NCBI RefSeq assembly: GCF_015706575.1
Contig: NW_024037072.1
Span: forward strand, 25,979,162 to 26,043,161
Reading direction: 5' to 3'
Length of the DNA: 64,000 nucleotides
DNA from: Patiria miniata
Taxonomy: Eukaryota > Echinodermata > Asteroidea > Valvatida > Asterinidae
In this document: piece by piece, positions 58,201 through 64,000 of the stretch
Layout of the letters: each line of letters begins with the position of its first letter
How positions within the stretch are numbered: position 1 is the first letter of the stretch
Program-made: the position numbers and the translations under genes
The notes under the pieces: generated by a model
Database searches by the model: none
Told to the model about the DNA's origin: nothing
What the model saw: the letters and a program-made list of their open reading frames with translations, nothing else

Positions 58201-58869
58201 CCATCCTGCAACAAGGTCGTATCTTGCGCGAAAACGCTCCGTGCAACAAGGTGTTGTGTACAACCGGGTTATTTTACGTGAGATACGACCTATTGACATT
58301 CTACTCGCGTTTTACGTATACGACTTTGTTGAACGGACACGACGAAGTGTACTTTGCCTTCGATAACTTTGAAATGACTTACCAACAACTTTAACAAAGA
58401 AGTTGCAACGACCGAGGTTTCCAGTACGATCCGTGGCATTTCCAGTCACCACATAATGTTCCACATCAGGATGATAGTTAAAGACACTCCCGGGAAGCTG
58501 CGAGTATGCGACGGAGACTGGACCGCCGGAGTTGTCACTGACAGATGGACGGCCGTAGACTGCGATGGCTGTTGCCAGAGATGGATCTGTGGTCACCGTC
58601 ATGTTACTTGGGCATGTCACAGTCGGAGCTTGAATATCTTACCAAAGAAAACCACAAGTTACTTTTATCAACATATTGGCGAATATTGTTTTAATATTTG
58701 CACTTTGCCTTATGACCTTTCATTTTAGGAAACCAAAATCGTTCGTGTCGTACACTCTGCATACCTTCGCCACAAGTTGATCCGGTAAATCCCTCCGTAC
58801 ACTGACAACGATACCAGTCATCTGTTTCGAAGCAGGACGCGCCGTTCAAGCACGGATGGGAGAAACAGT
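52061..58869 (-). CDS. EGF and HYR repeat protein, internal part of gene
   Basis: Exons in coding order: 58869-58765 (EGF), 58637-58383 (HYR A), 57874-57614 (HYR B), 57024-56752 (HYR-like C), 56019-55747 (HYR D), 55104-54811 (HYR-like E), 52294-52061 (HYR F). All are phase 1 to 1. No start exon is seen up to 64 kb. The 3' end is open: exon F has a strong GTAAGT donor but would also reach a TAG at 52050. It is presumed to be a secreted or cell-surface adhesion protein from the domains; no signal peptide or membrane helix is visible. B and D are close duplicates, and C and E share a weaker pattern, so a two-exon unit was duplicated. Confidence 0.82.
52359..52817. mobile_element. MITE with TAAACCATTGC ends
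   Basis: Inverted arms of about 46 bp: TAAACCATTGC, TGACGTCAC and AACAATAG-type blocks at 52359-52405 pair with 52769-52817. The outermost bases are TAA/TTA, as in 3-bp TWA insertions of Harbinger elements (tentative). It sits 65 bp from exon F. Confidence 0.75.
53459..53656. mobile_element. MITE with a perfect 48-bp hairpin
   Basis: 53503-53550 and 53566-53613 are perfect inverted copies around the 15-base loop CTCGCCTCCGGCTCG. The outer ends AAAGGCATTTATGAATGGGA and ATTTATTCCC...CCTTTT also pair. A decayed relative with AAGGCATTGACGAATGGGAA is at 46369-46480. Confidence 0.85.
54248..54726. mobile_element. Foldback MITE, TATACAGGGTGGAT ends
   Basis: The arms of about 200 bp are inverted and imperfect: TACAGGGTGGATAAAAAA, GAACAGAAGTAGG, CACATGTGAATCAAAGGGAG and their inverses. 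TA stands at both ends, consistent with a Tc1/mariner-type TA target. No transposase. Confidence 0.8.
54811..55104 (-). CDS. HYR-like exon E (divergent)
   Basis: 98 codons, phase 1 to 1. Begins GVPTILCPESS and ends ANCTIFFKVVG. The middle is longer than a normal HYR and carries extra Cys (MEYCKDG, FICKSEPD). C-x-SEPD and the FxKVVG end are shared with exon C. Confidence 0.72.
55747..56019 (-). CDS. HYR exon D
   Basis: 91 codons. DLEKPVVSCRSDM, STVVDYLAGIDEFVMTDNSG, VTDQSGNIGSCTFTVNVIG. Near copy of exon B, including synonymous differences and a shared CSWP insertion. Confidence 0.85.
56230..56300 (-). repeat. tRNA-derived SINE head
   Basis: On the minus strand, TAGCTCAGCTGG (box A) and CAGGTTCGAATCCC (box B) are correctly spaced, but the acceptor stem does not pair, so it is a tRNA-like SINE head and not a functional tRNA. 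It lies in the intron between exons C and D. Confidence 0.65.
56647..56697. repeat. Perfect 22-bp-arm hairpin
   Basis: TACTGCACAACCGTGTCATG and two more bases at 56647-56668 are exactly inverted at 56676-56697 around a 7-base loop. It is about 55 bases downstream of the exon C donor on the minus strand. Confidence 0.8.
56752..57024 (-). CDS. HYR-like exon C (divergent)
   Basis: 91 codons, phase 1 to 1. GLPVMKCSNLLVPTDQG, IIANDALNQSLAVQSC, VTCTSEPDRAQEQAECSF, YIKVVG. It lacks the DxSGN motif and has two extra Cys. Pairs with exon E. Confidence 0.72.
57614..57874 (-). CDS. HYR exon B
   Basis: 87 codons. DLERPVITCRSDMIVG, STVVDYLAGIDEFVMTDNSG, VTDQSGNVGSCTFTVNVIG. Lacks four codons present in exon D but is otherwise almost the same. 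Confidence 0.85.
58383..58637 (-). CDS. HYR exon A
   Basis: 85 codons. DIQAPTVTCPSNMTVTTDPS, PSVSDNSGGPVSV, NATDRTGNLGRCNFFVKVVG. A canonical HYR. Donor GTAAGT; the acceptor TTTGGTAAG is weaker than the others. Confidence 0.82.
58765..58869 (-). CDS. EGF exon of second HYR gene
   Basis: 35 codons, phase 1 to 1: DCFSHPCLNGASCFETDDWY, RCQCTEGFTGSTC. Six Cys in EGF spacing with the C-x-C-x(8) end. Acceptor TTTTTTTTCAG, donor GTATGC. Confidence 0.87.
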
Positions 58870-59327
58870 CTGAAAAAAAACCGGTATAAATGATTTCAAT
58901 TCTATACAAACTGCAACATAAAACGATAAGGAATTTTAACTGAGACAATAAAATTGTATACCCAACAAAAAGACCGACAACATGACTCACCATTGCGAGA
59001 CAGTGCAGGATACCATGGCCGGGGGGAGTGCCAGTATGGCATAGACAAATCCAAACTGACCGGAACTCTTCCAGAATGGACACGACATTGTTACTTTTGC
59101 CGGGACAGTGCTAGGACTGTGCTGGCATGGTCTTTGCCTTTGTAACTTTGGCTGGGATAGCGGAAATGTGGCATGGCCGGGATATTGCAGAGATGGCCGT
59201 GAATATGCCGGCACGGTAAAAACAGCATCAGTATAAACGGAACAGGGTCAGTACTGACACAATTTTGGTATGGTTTTGCAGGATCTGGTAAGGTCGGGGC
59301 AGTGCCGATGTGGCTAGGAAAGTGACG

Positions 59328-59474
59328 GTGTCACATGAAAATCCGACTCCTATGAAAATCCTATGACAGGTCACTCTCCCGAAACGATCCTAAAAATAGC
59401 ATAGTATTGTACTCACGCGTGCGCAGTACTACCAATTAGTCCACATTTCATGGAGTCGGATATTCACGCTACAC
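59328..59474 (-). mobile_element. MITE, copy 2 (inverted relative to 34254-34443)
   Basis: GTGTCACATGAAAATCCGAC at one end and, inverted, GAGTCGGATATTCACGCTAC at the other. The interior is nearly identical to the copy in PHYH intron 1 but is about 45 bp shorter. Confidence 0.8.
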
Positions 59475-59765
59475 CGGCATGGCCAGCGCCATACCTGCTG
59501 TTGCTGCGAGCACAAGCCTTGTTTCCATGTCGACGTAAGAAACGCAAAGAGAAACGCAAACATGACTCAAACTGCAACGCGGACATATGGAAACATTTCA
59601 TCCGGAATTGTCGCCGAGAACTCAGACAGACGCAAACTACCTGGCATACGATCGGCAAAGTTGAACCCGGTTCAACTTTGCCAACTGTTCCGCGTGCTGT
59701 CAGTGTAGTCTGCGTAGTCTGCGTACGCTTAACGTCGATATGGAAACCAAGCTTAACGGCATGGG

Positions 59766-60735
59766 CGGGTCAGCACCGGTATGACCAGCACAACAACGGT
59801 ACGGTCGGGACAGCGCCGGTATGGCCAGCACAACAACGGTACGATCGGGACAGCGGCGATTTGGCCAGCACAATAACGGTATGGTCAAGACATGACAGCG
59901 CCAATAAGGCCAGCACAATATACGGTATATATATATGGTCAGGACAGCGCCGGTATGGCCAGCACAAACAGTATGGTCGGGACAGCGCCGGTATGGCGAG
60001 CACAATAAAAATGATACGGTCAGGACAGCGTCGGGACAGCCGCGCCGATCGCGAAATGGCCACCACAATAACGGTATGGTCGTGACAGCGCCGGTATGGC
60101 CAGCACAATAACGGTATGGTCGTGACAGCGCCGGTATGGCCAGCACAATAACGGTATGGTCGTGACAGCACCGGTATGGCCAGCACAATAACGGTACGGT
60201 CGGGACAGCGCCGGTATGGCCAGCACAATAACGGTATGGTCGGGACAGCACCGGTATGGCCAGCACAATAACGGTACGGTCGGGACAGCACCGGTATGGC
60301 GAGCACAATACAATGGTACGGTCGGGACAGCGTCGGTTGGGACAGCGCCGATCGCGAAATGGCCACCACAATAACGGTATGGTCGGGACAGCGCCGGTAT
60401 GGCGAGCACGATTAACGGTATGGACGGGACAGCGACGATATGGCCAGCACAATTACGGTATGGTCGGGACAGCGCCGGTATAAGGCCAGCACAATAACGG
60501 TATGGTCGTGACAGCGCCGGTATGGCCAGTACAATAACGGTACGGTCGGGACAGCGCCGGTATGGCGAGCACGATTAACGGTATGGTCAGGACAGCGCCG
60601 ATATGGCCAGCAAACTAACAGTATGGTCGGGACAGCGCCGATATGGCCAGCACAATAACGGTATGGTCGGGACATGCGCCGGTATGGCAAGCACAATAAC
60701 GGTATATGGTCGGGACATGTGACACCGCCGGTATT
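59766..60735 (+). repeat. 40-bp minisatellite
   Basis: About 24 copies of GGTATGGCCAGCACAATAAC followed by GGTATGGTCGGGACAGCGCC, with small variants. The unit is 40 bp (1 mod 3) and has no stop in any frame on the minus strand, so frames up to 250 codons on that strand are artefacts. More decayed copies may reach back to about 59000. Confidence 0.95.
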
Positions 60736-60810
60736 ATTGTGTACGGCCAGCGGCCGGGATGGGGGGGGGGAACTGTTGTGGGGATATTGTCGTTGTGGTC
60801 GGGACAGTGA

Positions 60811-61430
60811 CATTATTCAATTCAATTCAATTCAATTCAATTTATTATTAACCATCATGATTAAAAACATGAAAATCAACACCCCGTGTGTTCAAAACAG
60901 TTTAAAAGACAAGACAAATCCACAACAATTTATCAAAACAGCTTACAATCACACTCAAACACAATATGAATACAAACGAGTACACCATTATACAGTCTGA
61001 TTTAAAATGATAAATCATCTTTTAAAAGTGATAATTAATTAATTAAAATGTGGTATGACTTGGGCAAGTAGATCTCTTTAAAAGCGCTGTGTATTTGTAC
61101 ATGGAAGCATGATTTATTTAAAAAGATACATGATTTATTTAAAAAGATAAAATCATCTTTTAAAAGTGGAATTAAAAAGGTGGCATGAGTTGGGCAAAAA
61201 TGATCTTCTAAAACGTTGTGTATTTGTACGTGGAGGCCTGACTCTCCCAGATTTTTGCACAGTTACCAGGTGATGAATTGGGTGGGTGGAGTCCTGCATG
61301 ATTGACTTGAGTTTTTTCAGTGTTACCTCCTGAAAGATGACACGAAGGTCTCCAACATCCATACCAATCACCTTAGCAGCAGTTTTGGTTACACGTTCGA
61401 GCCTATATGCATTCCTAACCGTTACCCAGC
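60811..61430 (-). mobile_element. 5'-truncated LINE with TTGAA tail
   Basis: Minus strand: a frame at about 61400-61153 encodes RVTKTAAKVIGMDVGDLRV, STHPIHHLVTVQKSGRVRPP, FRRSFLPNSCHLFNS, which is the C-terminal end of non-LTR reverse transcriptase ORFs (HPxHH, SGRxRxPxxxTxRFRxSF). About 300 bp of untranslated DNA follows, then a TTGAA pentamer run (60811-60843, ATTCA on the plus strand), a usual 3' tail. The RT core is missing. Confidence 0.72.
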
Positions 61431-61439
61431 AGGCACCGA

Positions 61440-62880
61440 CCGTCAGACTGACGTTGTATAATGGTTGTTTTATGGTCGCAACGTCGGATCAACCATACAT
61501 AACCGAAAATCAACGTTGTTTTAGTCGACCAAAAGCCGACGTTGTCATTATAACGTCTGCCAGACGTTGCTTTAGTGTCGACAATTTAACGTCAGAATTT
61601 AACGTAACAACAACGTCGAAATATAGTTGAAATTTGGTCGGGAATATTACCAAACGTAATTTCAACCATGGTATGACGTTGTTTTGTCAACGTCTATACA
61701 ACTGACTGAAAAACAACGTTGTATTATTGTTATTTTTGCGTTTCCCTTCGCGACGTCGCAATTATGTCATGTTTTCAACCAAGATATGACGTTTGCTTTC
61801 TAACGTCGTTTCAACAACTCAAAAAACGACGTTGAAATATGGTTGGCCGTCGGTTATAATATCCGACGTCGTACTTATGTCATTCTTTTGACTAAAATGC
61901 AACGTCCGTTTTTGACGTTTTTTCAACGACTCAAAAAGTGACGTTGAATTATGGTCGGCTGTTGGTTATAATATATGACGTCGTTATTTGGTCATGTTTT
62001 TAACCATTATTTTACGTCCGTTTTCTAACGTCGTGTCAACGAATCAAATAATGACGTTGTTTTCCGGTCGTTTGATGGTTATAATATTTAACGTCATTAT
62101 TAAGTCACGGTTTTACCCAAACTATAACGTCAGTTCTCTGACGTCTTTTCAGCGACTCAAAAATGACGTTGGATTATGGTCAGCCGCTGGTTATAATATT
62201 TGACGTCATGTTTAAGTCATGTTTTCAACCATGATATTACGTTCGTTTTCTAACGTCGTTCCAATGACTCAAAATCGACGTTGTATTGTGGTTGGCTGTT
62301 GGTTATAATATCTGACGTCGTATGCTTTCAACCAAAACACAACGTCCATTATCTGACGTCATTTCAACATCTTACAAAGCGACGTTGAATTGTGGTCGGC
62401 TGCTGGTTATAATATTTGACGTCGTTATTAGGTCATGTTTTCAACCATGATATTACGTCTGTTTTCTAACGTTATTTCAACGAATCAATTAATTACGTTG
62501 ATTTTTGGTCAGTGGATGGTTACAATATTTAACGTCATTGTTATGTCATGGTTTTACCTAAAATATAACGTCCGTTTTCTGACGTCTTTTCAGCAACTCA
62601 ACGTTGAATTGTGGTCGGCTGTTGGTTATTTACATTACGTCGACAGTGTCATGGTTTCGACCAAAATATAACGTCTATTTTTCACTTAATTTATTTAGCA
62701 AATAAAAAAAGTCATTAAACCGGAATGCATGTGCAACGTAGTAATTCCCAAACAAAATTATCGGACGCCTTTTTAATTTGAACGACTAAAAAAAAGACGT
62801 TGAATTATGGTCACCTAGCTGATGGTTATAAATTTGATGTCCAATCGTTGTCATCATTGTTTTAACCGAAATATATCGTC
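61440..62880 (+). repeat. Satellite of about 110 bp rich in ACGT motifs
   Basis: About a dozen diverged copies. GGTTATAATAT(T/C)TGACGTC recurs near 61853, 61967, 62081, 62191, 62302, 62406 and 62518 (period about 107-115), with TTTTCAACCATGATATTACG, TTTTCTAACGTCGTTTCAAC and GACGTTGAATTATGGTCGGC between. Full TGACGTCA palindromes are at 62201-62208 and 62354-62361. Confidence 0.9.
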
Positions 62881-63227
62881 CATTTTGAAGATTTTTCCAC
62901 TTAGCCGCAGCGCGCGCCTATTATAATTACTTGGCCCAGAGCCAAGTGCCGCGCGCGAAAAAACCATATAGCCAAAACGTATTAGGCCTACACGTAAGCA
63001 TATGTATGCCCTGTGCGTGACCTTGCATTCCAACGAACTCCACTGCTGTACGAGTCTGGCCAGTTTGAATCATCCGTTAAACCAACAGTCACAACTGAAG
63101 CAGCTTTGGGAAGAGACATGTTGGCCCAAAATGAACAAGGTTTTTGGCACCTTTTGTGCACAATATTGTCAAGATTCGGTTCTGCGATGGAGTGCAGTTA
63201 ACATTGGAGATGTTCCCACCCCTGATC

Positions 63228-63334
63228 TATAAATCCAAGTCAAGATACGACATCAAGATGTATAGGAAAAGCACAAGTCAAGATTTCGATTGAACCGCAA
63301 GCAAGATGATCTGATTTTGCCATGTCTGAAAATG
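63228..63334 (+). promoter_or_regulatory. Candidate TATA box and first coding exon
   Basis: TATAAAT at 63228-63234 is followed by ATG at 63322 in a good context (TTGCCATGT). It encodes MSEN and one base before GTAAGT at 63335. If real, it starts a plus-strand gene continuing beyond the window. With only four codons this is a pattern match, not a proven exon. Confidence 0.3.
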
Positions 63335-64000
63335 GTAAGTTTCAAACGCGAATGTTTCTGAGTTAGTGATTTGCAATTTCTTTGAAGGTCAATAGTTTGG
63401 AAATTGTATCTTTATTATTATTATGTACCCTACTAGTCATGTCAGTTGTAACTTTAAAATTCCATCAAAATACCTTAACTTCATTGTAGAAAGTTATTAA
63501 TGTTAGACTAGATGTTGGATGCTATTGTCATTCCTTATCTTAAAAAGAAAGTTACACTAACGATGCCCTTTGTTTAAACATTGAAGATGTAGAAAATCCA
63601 AACTAATCAGCAGTTATGCTAGTTCTACCTGCTTTCTATCATCACGTCCAATCTTTATTTAGGCCTAGGAAAAATGAGGTCATTCTTAAGCATATCTCAT
63701 TATGAGACGACTTCCCACACGTACTGTGTTGATTGAAGATTTAGAATATTAAATGTATTGTGAATTTAACCGCCCCGCAACATATTCCGCATCCATCACT
63801 AACTCAAACGATCGAAACGTCTCTTTCATTTTGATGCTGATATTTTGAGACAAATACGTTTTCAATCTAGTTTACGGTGTTCAGAGTTTGGGAATCACGT
63901 ATAACGATACATTATGCCACTTTTCTTTTGTCGTGTACTCTATTTCATGTTTTATTAATACCAGTATTTACTATAACATTGGTTTGTTGTAGTCTTTGCA
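63335..64000. other. Unassigned right end
   Basis: AT-rich DNA without an evident exon, repeat or RNA gene. It would be intron 1 of the candidate gene starting at 63322. Confidence 0.4.

Noticed and set aside
59700..60813. Long minus-strand frames (250, 199, 133 and 129 codons) with repeated HTGAVPTIPLLCWPYR-like text
   Set aside because: They lie wholly in the 40-bp minisatellite. A stop-free unit with length 1 mod 3 opens all three frames on that strand, so they are not evidence of a protein.
1..64000. CRISPR arrays, operons, bacterial promoters or riboswitches
   Set aside because: The DNA is clearly eukaryotic (spliced genes, SINEs, MITEs); the tandem arrays have no constant repeat plus unique spacer structure.

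Overview
The window is nuclear DNA of an intron-rich animal, most likely a marine invertebrate deuterostome such as an echinoderm or hemichordate. The evidence is short exons with canonical GT/AG borders, abundant HYR (hyalin repeat) domains, vertebrate-like single-copy genes (PHYH, SLC35A) and a dense load of small TIR elements, SINEs, satellites and poly-G/poly-C tracts. The species cannot be fixed from the sequence. All gene models are assembled by eye from splice sites and reading-phase arithmetic, and none is backed by transcript data.

Layout. (1) 1-18082, plus strand: the 3' part of a large membrane protein gene. It has 12 HYR exons (the first cut by the window edge), then SEA, EGF, calcium-binding EGF, a second SEA, EGF, one transmembrane helix, and a tail of about 104 residues ending in a possible PDZ ligand. 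The tenth HYR exon carries a 1-base frameshift. (2) 18083-24141: repeat-rich gap. (3) 24142-39327, minus strand: PHYH, peroxisomal phytanoyl-CoA 2-hydroxylase, in seven exons. Its catalytic residues are intact and its first exon is proposed from a PTS2 peroxisome signal. Its introns hold a Penelope retroelement with an intact RT and GIY-YIG reading frame, a 944-bp foldback element with 9-bp target duplications, a hAT-like element, a helentron-like tandem element and several MITEs. (4) 39328-43383: TIR elements. (5) 43419-47271, plus strand: an SLC35A-type nucleotide-sugar transporter in five coding exons, 329 residues. (6) 47272-52060: repeats and unassigned DNA. (7) 52061-58869, minus strand: a second HYR gene (one EGF plus six HYR or HYR-like exons) containing a duplicated two-exon unit. 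(8) 58870-63300: a 40-bp minisatellite, a 5'-truncated LINE and a satellite of about 110 bp dense in ACGT/TGACGT motifs. (9) 63228-63334: a weak candidate first exon on the plus strand.

The genes do not form an obvious pathway. The two HYR genes are on opposite strands and separated by two housekeeping-type genes. No new enzyme system was recognised. The most unusual items are the SEA/HYR receptor architecture with a broken but skippable exon, the precisely delimited foldback and hAT-like insertions inside PHYH, the duplicated HYR exon pair, and the CRE-like satellite.
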